A stretch of 64,000 bases of DNA, taken from contig CATQIH010000013.1 of the NCBI GenBank assembly GCA_958296015.1, positions 124,001 to 188,000 on the forward strand. Reading direction: 5' to 3'. This stretch comes from Cyclobacteriaceae bacterium (lineage in GTDB: Bacteria > Bacteroidota > Bacteroidia > Cytophagales > Cyclobacteriaceae). The notes under the pieces were generated by a model. That model saw only the letters and a list, made by a program, of their open reading frames with translations. It was not told where the DNA came from and ran no database searches. This document shows positions 37,122 to 46,032 of the stretch, piece by piece (position 1 is the first letter of the stretch; each line of letters opens with the position of its first letter). Made by a program: the position numbers and the translations under genes.

Positions 37122-38552
37122 TCACCCTTCCATCAACATCACAAAAGGGTCTTCCAGCGATTGACAGATGAAGCGCAGGAAGCGGGCGGCTTCGGCACCA
37201 TCAATCAGGCGGTGATCGTAAGAGAGGGAGAGCGGAAGGATAGAACGGGGTTGAAACGCCCCGTCGATGTACACAGGTTCGGTTTGGGTACGACTGATGC
37301 CCATAATAGCCACCTGCGGTTTGTATACGATTGGGGTAAATTGGGTGCCGCCAATGCCTCCCAAATTAGAGATAGTAAAAGTGCCGCCTTTCATTTCATC
37401 GCCGGAAAGCTTGCCTTCCCGTGCCTTTTGAGCAATGTCGGGTAGCTCTTTAGAAAGCTTGATAACCGATTTTTTGTCTACATCGCGGATTACAGGCACC
37501 AGCAAGCCTTTCTCCGTGTCGGCAGCAACGCCGATGTGGTAGTAGTCTTTGAGCACAACCTCTTCGTTGGCTACGTCCAGGCTGGCATTGAACTTGGGGA
37601 AAGCACGCAATGCTGCTACCGCCACTTTCATCATAATAGCGGTGATGGTCAGTTTGCCGCCTGCTTTCTCTACTTTGGCTTTATATTTCTCCGTATACTC
37701 TTCCAACTGGGTGATGTCTGCTTTGTCAAACTGCGTAACGTGCGGGATGGTCTGCCACGCATCCGACATGCTGCTGACGGTAGCCTTACGGATACCCGAC
37801 ATCTTTTCGCGCCTGACAGTGCCCCACTTGCTGAAATCGGGTAAGGCTTTTTCCACATTTTTGGGTGCAGTAGCTTGTCCCTCTTTAGCTGCATCTTTTT
37901 GCTGACCGTTGCCTGCATACGCTTTCACATCATCGGCAGTAATGCGTTCGCCGGGACCGGAGCCTTGCACACTGCGGATGTTGATGCCCAGTTCACGGGC
38001 CATACGCCTGATAGAAGGTGCGGCAGGTACGTCTGAGGTAGATTCGGTATTCTGCTCGTCGGTAGTTCCTTTTTCAGACTCGCCTTTGGCTTTAGGTTTG
38101 TCTTCCTCTTTTTGTTTGGCCTTACCGGCTACTTCCTCGTCTGATTTTTCTTCATCACTACCAGCAGTTTCTTCGTCGTCTGTATCGCTTTCGCCTTCGT
38201 CTTCCTTAGTTTCGGCTTCTTCCTCCTCTGTGGCTTTCTGCCGTTTCTTGTCTTGCTCTTCTTCTCCTTCGGCGGCTTCTTCGTCAGTTTTTTCTTCGTT
38301 GCCACCGCCTTTGCCGTTTGTTTCCAGCGTCATGATGACTGCTCCTACTTTTACCTCATCGCCCTCGGCAATCTTGATTTCCTTGACCGTACCGCCAGCC
38401 GTAGCGGGTACTTCTACAGAAGCTTTATCGCTTTCTACGGCGATGATAGATTGCTCTTCTTCTATGGTGTCACCTTCTTGCACCAGTATTTCTACCACGG
38501 TGCCACCATCGGCATCCTCTGATATTTCAGGCATTTTTATTTCCTTGATCAT
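37122..38552 (-). CDS. aceF: Pyruvate dehydrogenase E2, dihydrolipoamide acetyltransferase
   Basis: The E2 core transfers acetyl groups from E1 to CoA. The 476-residue protein has one lipoyl domain (Lys43 in VESDKASVEVP), a very long acidic linker (about 80-175, mostly Glu, Asp, Lys and Thr), a peripheral subunit-binding domain (PSIRRMARELGINIRSVQGSGPGERI) and a catalytic domain ending with SYDHRLIDGAEAARFL, which carries the catalytic His. The single lipoyl domain and the Glu-rich rather than Ala/Pro-rich linker are unusual compared with enterobacterial E2. Two palindromes lie between it and aceE. Confidence 0.95.
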   Translation of the reverse strand: MIKEIKMPEISEDADGGTVVEILVQEGDTIEEEQSIIAVESDKASVEVPATAGGTVKEIKIAEGDEVKVGAVIMTLETNGKGGGNEEKTDEEAAEGEEEQDKKRQKATEEEEAETKEDEGESDTDDEETAGSDEEKSDEEVAGKAKQKEEDKPKAKGESEKGTTDEQNTESTSDVPAAPSIRRMARELGINIRSVQGSGPGERITADDVKAYAGNGQQKDAAKEGQATAPKNVEKALPDFSKWGTVRREKMSGIRKATVSSMSDAWQTIPHVTQFDKADITQLEEYTEKYKAKVEKAGGKLTITAIMMKVAVAALRAFPKFNASLDVANEEVVLKDYYHIGVAADTEKGLLVPVIRDVDKKSVIKLSKELPDIAQKAREGKLSGDEMKGGTFTISNLGGIGGTQFTPIVYKPQVAIMGISRTQTEPVYIDGAFQPRSILPLSLSYDHRLIDGAEAARFLRFICQSLEDPFVMLMEG

Positions 38553-38718
38553 AATCGTTGTGTTTTTTAAGCTGTTTTCAGTAAGAGCTTACGCTACTGT
38601 TTTTGTATTTTTCTTATTTTTTGGCTTATGCTATCACCGTCCTTTATATACCCTTCTGTCGTCCTGTTGCCGTCGAAACGGTAGTAGCAGCAAATAGGAC
38701 TTTTTTAATATCTTATTT

Positions 38719-38745
38719 CTGGCTTCAGTTGTAAACTGAAGCCAG
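38719..38745. repeat. Dispersed intergenic palindrome, copy 2
   Basis: Arms CTGGCTTCAGTT and AACTGAAGCCAG enclose the loop GTA. Compared with copy 1 the loop-closing pair is T-A instead of C-G, a compensatory change. It lies between aceE and aceF. Confidence 0.9.
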
Positions 38746-38760
38746 TAGCTGGCTGCGCTT

Positions 38761-38787
38761 CTAGCTTCAGTCTCAGACTGAAGCTAG
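38761..38787. repeat. Dispersed intergenic palindrome, copy 3
   Basis: Arms CTAGCTTCAGTC and GACTGAAGCTAG enclose the loop TCA. It is 15 bp from copy 2 and 23 bp from the aceE stop, so the aceE transcript would carry two stable hairpins. Confidence 0.9.
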
Positions 38788-38810
38788 TAATGATCCCCAA
38801 CACCTAATCT

Positions 38811-41474
38811 TCAATACCCCGCCGGATTTGCCTTATCCGTATCTATCTCCAGTTTTTTGATGGCGTCATTGAGCGTTTTTGCTTTTATCTTGCCCTGATC
38901 TTTCAACGTGCTCAAAGCCGTCATCACGATGTGGCGATGGTCTACTTCAAAAAAGTCGCGTAGCATGGTGCGGCTTTCACTGCGGCCAAAGCCGTCGGTA
39001 CCTAGTGCATACAAGTCGTCGGGGAACCATTTGGCCAACGATAGTGGCAGCGTCTTCACATAGTCGCTGGCAGCAATGAACGGGCCTTCTGCTTTTTCAA
39101 AGCATGTTTGCAGGTAATTTTGCTGCTGCTTTTTGCCTGTTTGCATACGGTTTTGCCGTTCGGTGGCGATGGCATCGTCATACAAGGCTTTGTAGCTGGT
39201 CACGCTCCACACATCGGCAGCTACGTTGTATTCCTTCTCCAACAGTTCGGCTGCTTTGAGCACTTCCATCATAATAGCACCACTGCCCAACAGCTGCACC
39301 TTGTTTTTCGATTTCTTTTTGGATGATTGATACTGATATAATCCTTTGACTACGCCTTCTTCTACACCGTCGGGCATGGCAGGCATCTGGTAGGTATCGT
39401 TGGTGACGGTGAGATAATAATAAATATCTTCTTGCTCCACGTACATTCTGCGGATACCGTCTTTGACGATCAGGGCTACCTCGTAGGCAAAAGCCGGATC
39501 GTAGGCCATTACGCTGGGGAATGCTAGGGCAAACAGGTGGCTGTGGCCGTCCTGGTGCTGCAAGCCTTCTCCTTCCAGCGTGGTGCGCCCGGCAGTGCCA
39601 CCCATCAAGAAGCCGCGGGCACGGGCATCAGCGGCAGCCCAAAGGAAGTCGCCAGTGCGCTGAAAGCCAAACATGGAATAAAAGAAATAAAAAGGAATGG
39701 TGTTGATGCCGTGGTTGGCATACGCCGTACCTGCCGCCACAAAAGAGCTGACAGAACCGGCTTCGGTGATGCCTTCTTCCAGCACCACACCGTCTTTGGC
39801 TTCTTTGTAAAACAGCAAGCTGCCTTTGTCGACAGGCTCATAGTTTTGCCCTACCGGAGAGTAAATGCCTACTTTACCAAACAGCGCATCCATCCCAAAG
39901 GTGCGGGATTCATCGGGCACAATGGGCACAATCAGCTTGCCAATATTTTTATCGTTGAGCAGGCTGGTAAGTAGCTGAACGGCTACCATCGTAGTAGCGA
40001 CTGACCGATCGCCCGAGCCGCTGAAGTAGCTTGTGAAAGCTTTGTCATCTGGCATCTTGATAGGATTGTCTTTTACTGTCCTTTTTGGCATCAGGCCGCC
40101 CAGTGCTTTGCGGCGTTCCATCAGGTATTTGTATTCCTTGCTTTTTTCATCAGGGCGATAATAAGTAGCTTTGCCTGCATCATCGTCCTTGATAGGAAGA
40201 TCAAAACGGTCGCGGTAGGCTTTTAGCTCGTTTTCTTTGAGCTTTTTGCGTTGGTGGGCTACGTTGCTGGCCTCACCAGACTTGCCCAGGCCATAACCTT
40301 TGACGGTCTGTGCCAAGATGACGGTAGGGCCGTCTTTGTATTCCACCGCTCTTTTATAAGCATTGTATACCTTGACCGGATCATGCCCGCCACGGCGGAA
40401 GTTGGAAATCTCTTCATCAGAATAGTCTTCTACCAGTTTCTTTAGTTTTTCATCTTTGCCGAAGAAATCTTCACGAACAAACTTGCCACCTTTCACGCTG
40501 TAGAGCTGGTACTGACCATCTACTACCTCGCCCATTCTTTCAACCAGCGCACCGTCTTCATCTTTTTCCAGCAGTTCGTCCCATTCGCTGCCCCACACCA
40601 CTTTGATCACGTTCCAGCCTGCACCTTTGTAGATGCCTTCCAGTTCCTGAATAATCTTATAATTACCGCGTACCGGGCCATCCAGGCGTTGCAGGTTGCA
40701 ACTAATCACAAAGATCAGGTTGTCCAGCTTTTCGCGGGAAGCTACCGAGAGCGCACCCAGCGACTCGGGTTCGTCCATCTCACCATCGCCACAAAAGGCC
40801 CATACCATTTGATCAGAAGGTTCTTTAAGGCCACGGTGTTCCAGATACTTATTAAAACGCGCCTGGTAAATGGCCATCACAGGGCCGATACCCATCGATA
40901 CGGTAGGGAACTTCCAGTAGTCGGGCATCAGGCGTGCGTGCGGGTAGGAAGACAAGCCGCCACCTTCGGCAAGCTCGCGGCGAAAGTTGTCCAGCATATG
41001 TTCATCAAAGCGGCCTTCCATATAAGAGCGGGCATAAATGCCGGGCGTGGCATGGCCCTGGAAAAAGACCAGGTCGGGTTCTTTGCCATCTTCGTTGCCC
41101 CGGAAGAAATGCTGAAAGCCTACTTCAAACAGGTTGGAAGAAGACGCATAAGTAGAAATATGTCCGCCAATACCGCTTTCTTTTTTGTTGGCCCGCACCA
41201 CCATCGCCAATGCGTTCCAGCGGATGAGGTTGGTGAGCCTCTCTTCCATGTCCAGGTCGCCGGGATATTCCTCTTCTTCGCTGGCGGGAATGGTATTGAT
41301 GTAAGGCGTATGGATGCTGTCTGCGGCAACGCCATGCTGCCGGGCTTTATCTTGTAATAGCTGTATGATCTCCCTAGCTCTTTCAGGGCTTTCATGCTGT
41401 AGAATATACTCCAGCGATGCCAGCCATTCTTTATTTTCAAATTCGTAAACCTGCGATAATTCCTGATCCATCAT
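38811..41474 (-). CDS. aceE: Pyruvate dehydrogenase E1, homodimeric type
   Basis: This 887-residue enzyme decarboxylates pyruvate with thiamine diphosphate and acetylates the E2 lipoyl group. Key blocks are SSYPHARLMPDYWKFPTVSMG, the TPP/magnesium motif WAFCGDGEMDEPESLGALS..NLIFVISCNLQRLDGPVRGN, and TAGRTTLEGEGLQHQDGHSH. The length equals that of gamma-proteobacterial AceE, distinguishing it from the two-subunit E1 used by many Bacteroidota. The E2 and E3 genes follow on the same strand. The 258-bp gap to aceF holds two palindromes that could set the ratio of E1 to E2. Confidence 0.96.
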   Translation of the reverse strand: MMDQELSQVYEFENKEWLASLEYILQHESPERAREIIQLLQDKARQHGVAADSIHTPYINTIPASEEEEYPGDLDMEERLTNLIRWNALAMVVRANKKESGIGGHISTYASSSNLFEVGFQHFFRGNEDGKEPDLVFFQGHATPGIYARSYMEGRFDEHMLDNFRRELAEGGGLSSYPHARLMPDYWKFPTVSMGIGPVMAIYQARFNKYLEHRGLKEPSDQMVWAFCGDGEMDEPESLGALSVASREKLDNLIFVISCNLQRLDGPVRGNYKIIQELEGIYKGAGWNVIKVVWGSEWDELLEKDEDGALVERMGEVVDGQYQLYSVKGGKFVREDFFGKDEKLKKLVEDYSDEEISNFRRGGHDPVKVYNAYKRAVEYKDGPTVILAQTVKGYGLGKSGEASNVAHQRKKLKENELKAYRDRFDLPIKDDDAGKATYYRPDEKSKEYKYLMERRKALGGLMPKRTVKDNPIKMPDDKAFTSYFSGSGDRSVATTMVAVQLLTSLLNDKNIGKLIVPIVPDESRTFGMDALFGKVGIYSPVGQNYEPVDKGSLLFYKEAKDGVVLEEGITEAGSVSSFVAAGTAYANHGINTIPFYFFYSMFGFQRTGDFLWAAADARARGFLMGGTAGRTTLEGEGLQHQDGHSHLFALAFPSVMAYDPAFAYEVALIVKDGIRRMYVEQEDIYYYLTVTNDTYQMPAMPDGVEEGVVKGLYQYQSSKKKSKNKVQLLGSGAIMMEVLKAAELLEKEYNVAADVWSVTSYKALYDDAIATERQNRMQTGKKQQQNYLQTCFEKAEGPFIAASDYVKTLPLSLAKWFPDDLYALGTDGFGRSESRTMLRDFFEVDHRHIVMTALSTLKDQGKIKAKTLNDAIKKLEIDTDKANPAGY

Positions 41475-41737
41475 GAAAATCTAAATTTTGGTTAATATAT
41501 CGGAATGCGTTTTTTCGCTTTAGTCACAGTCGGATCGCCTGGTTGGCCCCGGCACGCCGAAGCGACTGAAGTGAGATGTGCGCAGTCCGAAGCGTGCAAG
41601 GATTGTACTCCGGCCTTTCACTTTACAAAGCTATTAGGCAGGTGTTTTGTTATTAAAATACGGCAATATTTATCTAAGTCGGAAGACCGAAGTCAGAAGT
41701 TAGAAGCACTCTGGTTTTCAGACTTCGGAGTTTTGTC

Positions 41738-42685
41738 TCAAACATATTTTTTGAGAAAAAGTGTGGCAGTAATACCCTGTTGCGAATTACTGTCCAGGGT
41801 AATCTTTCCGCCGTTCTTTTCTACAGCTATCTTAACCAAATGCAGGCCAAGCCCCTGGCCTACGCTTTGCTGACTGAACCGCTGAAATGGCTCGAAAATC
41901 TTATGCCCGTAGCGTGACAGGTCCACCCCTTCTCCATTATCCTGAATGGTAAAAATAGTGTACTCTTTAGTTTCTTTGGTACGTATTTTTATTATCAGGG
42001 CTTTATCTGCTACCCGGTACCTGATGGCATTATCAAACAGGGCAACCACCATGCTGGTAAGATAATCGTGCCGGTAGGTAATAGCCGGACACTGCGTAAA
42101 ATTCGTTTCTATATTTACAGAAAGGTGATCGGGCATGGGGTAATGCTGCCTGATATAATCAACCAGGGGGGCAAAGTAGATGGTTTCTACAACTGGCTCA
42201 GCAGGTTTTTCTATATCAATCAGTTGATTCAGGGCCTCATAAAAAGCTTCTATCTGTGGTAAATAGTGAGTTTTTAGCTCATCCAGATAGTGCTGCGCCT
42301 GGGAGATCATATTTTCTTTGAACAATAACTGCATATTGTTGAGCAGGTTTTTCATATCATGCGTTCCTTTGTGAAAAAACAGCCTAATACTATCAAGAAA
42401 GCGTTGATCCTTCAGACTGGCATCCAACTTCTCGGTGAGTTGCACTACGACCAGTATTTGCAGCCGGTCGGAGTCAGGTGCTTCTTCAGGAATAAAATGT
42501 ACCTGATAGAACTGGTGATTAGTTGAAAGGCACTTTTTTACCGGACTTGTATGTTGTGGTAGCTCAGAGATAAAGATGTCTATAAATAACAGTAAAGATT
42601 GGTTTTGGTATAGATTGTCCGAAGTATTGTAAACAATACTGCGTTGTCCGTTAGAGTATCGAAAGATAGCGTATAAGTTATTCAA
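41738..42685 (-). CDS. Soluble sensor histidine kinase
   Basis: The 315-residue protein has an N-terminal sensory region of unknown type (about 1-90, no membrane helix), a phospho-acceptor helix with KGTHDMKNLLNNM (His109), and a HATPase domain with N box (VVALFDNAIRYR), G1 (IQDNGEGVDLS), F-like box (IFEPFQRFS) and G2 (VGQGLGLHLVKIA). It is divergent from the LuxR-type regulator at 42904, its likely partner. Its stop lies 263 bp upstream of aceE on the same strand, so read-through into the PDH operon is possible but unproven. Confidence 0.88.
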   Translation of the reverse strand: MNNLYAIFRYSNGQRSIVYNTSDNLYQNQSLLLFIDIFISELPQHTSPVKKCLSTNHQFYQVHFIPEEAPDSDRLQILVVVQLTEKLDASLKDQRFLDSIRLFFHKGTHDMKNLLNNMQLLFKENMISQAQHYLDELKTHYLPQIEAFYEALNQLIDIEKPAEPVVETIYFAPLVDYIRQHYPMPDHLSVNIETNFTQCPAITYRHDYLTSMVVALFDNAIRYRVADKALIIKIRTKETKEYTIFTIQDNGEGVDLSRYGHKIFEPFQRFSQQSVGQGLGLHLVKIAVEKNGGKITLDSNSQQGITATLFLKKYV

Positions 42686-42903
42686 GATCGTGCTATTAAA
42701 GTATTCTCAAACCTATTGTGAGATGGTAAATAAGAAGAAATTCGTGAAAAAAAGTACTGGCATAGGGTCTTTTACAAAAGAAATAGCTTATTTTAGATAT
42801 TGTACAAAAATGTTTACGTACAGACCAGAAAATGATTTGAGTACAACATTATGTAAAAATCTGACAAAGGCCGTATAAAATCTTTTGTTATTAACACCTT
42901 GAA

Positions 42904-43593
42904 ATGGATACTATAAAAGTTCTTATTGCTGATGATCATAAACTTTACAGAGAAGGTATTAAGTCGTTGCTGAATGAAGAAAGAGGTATAGACATTAGTG
43001 TAGAGGTAAGTAGTGGGCGGGAAGTATTGGAGAAACTCGAGCAACAGCCGATAGACATTATTCTGATGGACATTGATATGCCCGATATGAACGGTATAGA
43101 AGCTACTAAGGCTGTAAAAAAGCGTTACCCGGAAATGCGGATCCTGATATTATCCATGCACGATGATCTGGAGTTTATCCTGGATGTGTTAAAGTCGGGT
43201 GCTTCCGGTTATTTGCTTAAAAGCTCTGAAACGCTCGACTTGATCAATGCCATCAAGGCTCTGGCACTAGGTAGTAGCTATTACAGCGAAAAAGTATCAG
43301 ACAAATTATGTGATTATCTCAACCAGATCAATCAATCTGCTACCGTAGCGGCTCCGGATGGAGCGGAAGTCTACGCCAAACCTGCCCCATCGGAAGATGT
43401 CACACACCTTACCAAACGGGAACAAGAAATACTCGAACTCATTGGTAAAGAGCATACAAACCAGGAAATTGCCGATGTGCTTTTCATCAGTACCAACACC
43501 GTATTTACCCACCGCAAAAACCTCATGAAAAAGCTTAATGTACGCAATACCGCAGGGCTTATTCATTTTGCCTCCAAAAAGGGGATGATCTGA
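42904..43593 (+). CDS. NarL/LuxR-type DNA-binding response regulator
   Basis: The 229-residue protein has a receiver domain (DD pair at 10-11, phospho-acceptor Asp56 in ILMDIDMPDMNG, Lys in YLLKSS) and a C-terminal LuxR helix-turn-helix (LTKREQEILELIGKEHTNQEIADVLF..FTHRKNLMKKL). It would bind DNA as a dimer once phosphorylated. The divergent histidine kinase at 41738 shares the 218-bp intergenic region and is the natural partner. Targets cannot be read; the shared promoter region is a good candidate for autoregulation. Confidence 0.93.
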   Translation: MDTIKVLIADDHKLYREGIKSLLNEERGIDISVEVSSGREVLEKLEQQPIDIILMDIDMPDMNGIEATKAVKKRYPEMRILILSMHDDLEFILDVLKSGASGYLLKSSETLDLINAIKALALGSSYYSEKVSDKLCDYLNQINQSATVAAPDGAEVYAKPAPSEDVTHLTKREQEILELIGKEHTNQEIADVLFISTNTVFTHRKNLMKKLNVRNTAGLIHFASKKGMI

Positions 43594-43914
43594 CGTGTCT
43601 GACAAGCATAGGAGTTACGCAAACTACACTTCCATAAGCCATCCAAGGGGTTGGCCGCAGTACTACGTGTAACTCCTGAAGCATTCTTTTTATGATGTAC
43701 AGCAGCTATAACTATAAACAGGTAGCATACCATAATATTCATATTTTATATTGATTTTTTCTTCGCTCAAAATAGTGAGAATATTAGATGGGTGTCATTG
43801 AAAACAGGCATATTTATGCAAATAACACGCAAACACTTTTATTAATGGCAAATTCTGGTGACCTTTGAAGTGTTGAAGTACTAAAGTTTAGGGACAAATT
43901 TTTTAAGCTAAGAC

Positions 43915-43940
43915 TATCCTTCTTGATAAGGATATTTTTT
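43915..43940 (+). terminator. AT-rich terminator-like hairpin
   Basis: Arms TATCCTT and AAGGATA with a 6-nt loop are followed by six T. The stem is weak, so it may only pause polymerase. Confidence 0.5.
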
Positions 43941-43962
43941 AAACTTTTTTTATTCAAAAAAT

Positions 43963-44007
43963 GGGTGTTCTCCAGAAAAAATCTTCACGGAGGATGCCCT
44001 TTTTTTA
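43963..44007 (+). terminator. Rho-independent terminator
   Basis: An 11-bp stem with G-U pairs (GGGTGTTCTCC with GGAGGATGCCC) and a 15-nt loop is followed by eight T. It ends a transcript before the unknown gene at 44077. Confidence 0.8.
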
Positions 44008-44076
44008 AACTTATTATTCATGTGAAGATCAAACGGTTGTTCTGATATTCTTTTAGCAATTTTTTAGCCCACTACC

Positions 44077-44523
44077 ATGTTGAAGTTTATTAATAGTCTG
44101 GCTACAATAGAAATCAATCAAAAAGTGGAGGCTATACAGCTTACCTTTAACAATTCCGGTTCGCTGGATCAGTATCCAGAAACAATGAATATAGCTGTTG
44201 GCTTTGCTAAAATGCACCGTGTTTCGTCGTATTTGCTAGTCAAAGAACAGTTTAACGATATCAGCAGTACACATTTCCATGCACTAGTGCAGCAGTGGCT
44301 GCTTGTTTTGGGTGAACGCTCGGTAAAGAGGCCCAGTGTGCACATAAAAGTAGCACTACTCACCAATGCACATATCTGCCAGCAACTAGCCGATGCTACC
44401 TTGGTTTTCTCACGTATCTTACCTTATGCACACCTGTCTTTTACCTGCCATTCAGACCATACAAATGCTTATCGCTTTTTAAATCCGTCAGCTACACCCG
44501 AAGAAAAGCGTAGTGTCGAATAA
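44077..44523 (+). CDS. Protein of unknown function, possibly STAS/SpoIIAA-like
   Basis: The 148-residue protein is soluble with no signal peptide. It alternates strands and helices (QKVEAIQLTFNNSGSLD, FAKMHRVSSYLLVKEQFNDISSTHFHALVQQWLLVLGE, HIKVALLTNAHICQQLADATLVFSRILP), a pattern compatible with the SpoIIAA-like domains often placed beside sensory proteins in Cytophagales. Homology is not certain. The gene lies between two response regulator genes and may be part of the same signalling circuit. Confidence 0.6.
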   Translation: MLKFINSLATIEINQKVEAIQLTFNNSGSLDQYPETMNIAVGFAKMHRVSSYLLVKEQFNDISSTHFHALVQQWLLVLGERSVKRPSVHIKVALLTNAHICQQLADATLVFSRILPYAHLSFTCHSDHTNAYRFLNPSATPEEKRSVE

Positions 44524-44525
44524 TG

Positions 44526-44533
44526 TATCTTTG
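44526..44533 (+). promoter_or_regulatory. Candidate -7 element (TATCTTTG)
   Basis: An exact TAnnTTTG match lies just after the stop of the 44077 gene and 105 bp before the response regulator ATG. No -33 box is visible. Confidence 0.3.
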
Positions 44534-44637
44534 TATTTTTAACTTTTATTAGTTAAAATTTTATAGTTTTCACATCATAAAGTGACACGACACAACAATT
44601 CATAGCAGCATGAGGCTGTTAAGTAAGCGATATGAGT

Positions 44638-45417
44638 ATGATCAAAATATTAGTGGTAGAAGATATCATCGTCAACAGATTGGTGATCAAGCAGTATTTT
44701 CAGAAAGACCACCATGTAGAGGTGCAAGAAGCCAGCGATGGGCTGGAAGCCATTAGCAAAATCAAAACCGAACGCTATGATGTGGTGCTGATGGATATTC
44801 GTATGCCTATAATGGACGGCCTTGAGTCAACAAGAACCATCCGAACACTTCCCATACCCTCCCTGAGTAATATACCCGTAATTGCGCTCACTGCCAATAT
44901 GACTGATGATCTTCTAAATCAACAACACCAGCAGGATTTTACAGACGTGGTGAGCAAACCGTTCAATGCCCGCGAACTGCGCGATAAAGTGATGCAGTGT
45001 GTGGGACTGGATCATAACACCTATGTCAGACAAAAGAAAAATTACTCTGACCAGCTACTGGTCACTTTTGATTTTGGAAAAGTAGAAAGTTCTCTTCGCC
45101 ATCATACCGGCAACATTGTGTACTTCTATCAAGAATCGGAGCAGTTGCTTGAAAAGCATGAATCAGCCCTGATTGATGCCATCAAGCGTCATGACCCGGA
45201 GGCGGTGGATGAAATTGTGCGGAATGCAGTGATAGCCCTGCAAATGTTGTATCTTGAGGAACTTCAGGTTGTTTTGCAGATCATGCCGATCATTATGGCA
45301 GAGCAATGGACAGGCGACAGGCTACAAGAGCTGATTAGGCAAACGCATCATCAGTTTGGTGAGGCCATCCTGATGATCAGCGAACGCAGAAAATATATTA
45401 TAAAGAACGGGTTGTAA
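44638..45417 (+). CDS. Response regulator with receiver domain and helical C-terminal domain
   Basis: I use ATG 44638 (MIKILVVEDI); another in-frame ATG is at 44632. Residues 1-125 are a CheY-like receiver with acidic pair ED, phospho-acceptor Asp53 (VVLMDIRMPIMDG), ALTAN and a Lys in VVSKPF. Residues about 140-259 form a helical domain (FYQESEQLLEKHESALIDAIKRHD, FGEAILMISERRKYII). This domain resembles Hpt bundles in shape but lacks a clear phospho-His motif. No DNA-binding domain is present, so output is likely through protein contact. The next gene starts 12 bp after it. Confidence 0.8.
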   Translation: MIKILVVEDIIVNRLVIKQYFQKDHHVEVQEASDGLEAISKIKTERYDVVLMDIRMPIMDGLESTRTIRTLPIPSLSNIPVIALTANMTDDLLNQQHQQDFTDVVSKPFNARELRDKVMQCVGLDHNTYVRQKKNYSDQLLVTFDFGKVESSLRHHTGNIVYFYQESEQLLEKHESALIDAIKRHDPEAVDEIVRNAVIALQMLYLEELQVVLQIMPIIMAEQWTGDRLQELIRQTHHQFGEAILMISERRKYIIKNGL

Positions 45418-45429
45418 ACAGACACATAC

Positions 45430-46032
45430 ATGTCTTACTTTGATAAGCTGATCAGCAAAATATTTACCGGTAAGACTTATCCAGGCTCGGCAGCCGTGCA
45501 CGAGGTGCTGAACCGTACATCCAGAGAAGCTCAGCAGTATGATGCCTGGAAAGATACCACGGCTCCCCACAAGCTGCTACAGGAAGTGGCTCAGGCTTAT
45601 TATTATAAAAGGACCAATATCCGGGGTTCGCTGGATGTGCATCTCTTCAATACAGACTACGCCAACGGCTTTGCCATCACCTACTCGCCTGCCATTTCTT
45701 CGCAGGTTTTCAAACACCTGTTTGATTACCTCAAAGACAAAGTACTACAGATGCAGTACCGGCTGGTGAATGCCGACCGGCGTATCATCGATAGAGAAAA
45801 CTATGTGGAAACCATAGAAAAGTACTACCTCAAACCGGCAGCAGAGATGCAGCAGACCGCGCCGATAGACCAGCAATATGGCAATATTGTGATAGAATAT
45901 ATCCTGATAGACAACCAGCCCAGTTATATCAAGCTACTTGCCAGCATCTATTCAGATAGCCTGTATAAAGATGCCCTTAGCTACAATGAGTTTATGCAAA
46001 AACTCTTTGAAGATCGTGCTGCTCAGGGTTAA
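45430..46032 (+). CDS. Soluble protein of unknown function
   Basis: This 200-residue protein has no signal peptide or membrane helix. It is rich in Tyr, Lys and Asp, with segments such as TTAPHKLLQEVAQAYYYKRTNI, DVHLFNTDYANGFAITYS, VFKHLFDYLKDKVLQMQYRLVNADR and YGNIVIEYILIDNQPSYIKLLASIY. I do not recognise a family. The close spacing behind the response regulator suggests they act together. Its stop codon overlaps the stop of the convergent amidase gene (GTTAAC at 46028-46033). Confidence 0.6.
   Translation: MSYFDKLISKIFTGKTYPGSAAVHEVLNRTSREAQQYDAWKDTTAPHKLLQEVAQAYYYKRTNIRGSLDVHLFNTDYANGFAITYSPAISSQVFKHLFDYLKDKVLQMQYRLVNADRRIIDRENYVETIEKYYLKPAAEMQQTAPIDQQYGNIVIEYILIDNQPSYIKLLASIYSDSLYKDALSYNEFMQKLFEDRAAQG

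Larger units (their letters stand above)
43594..44076 (+). other. Intergenic region with two terminator-like hairpins
   Basis: This 483-bp gap has no ORF. It contains an AT-rich hairpin with T-run at 43915-43940 and a stronger terminator at 43963-44007, both more than 300 bp after the regulator stop. Either the regulator mRNA has a long 3' tail or a small RNA lies in about 43620-44007. Confidence 0.45.

Noticed and set aside
37909-38697. Long plus-strand Ser-rich frame opposite the E2 gene
   Set aside because: It is the complement of the Glu/Asp-rich linker of aceF; its Ser-richness is an artefact of GAA/GAG codons read backwards.
40689-41357. 222-codon plus-strand frame opposite aceE
   Set aside because: It is antisense to the conserved E1 enzyme and shows no recognisable domain.
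41475-41737. GC-rich stretch between the histidine kinase and aceE as a small gene
   Set aside because: Frames here overlap the kinase or lack coding composition; no hairpin, repeat or promoter consensus was found.
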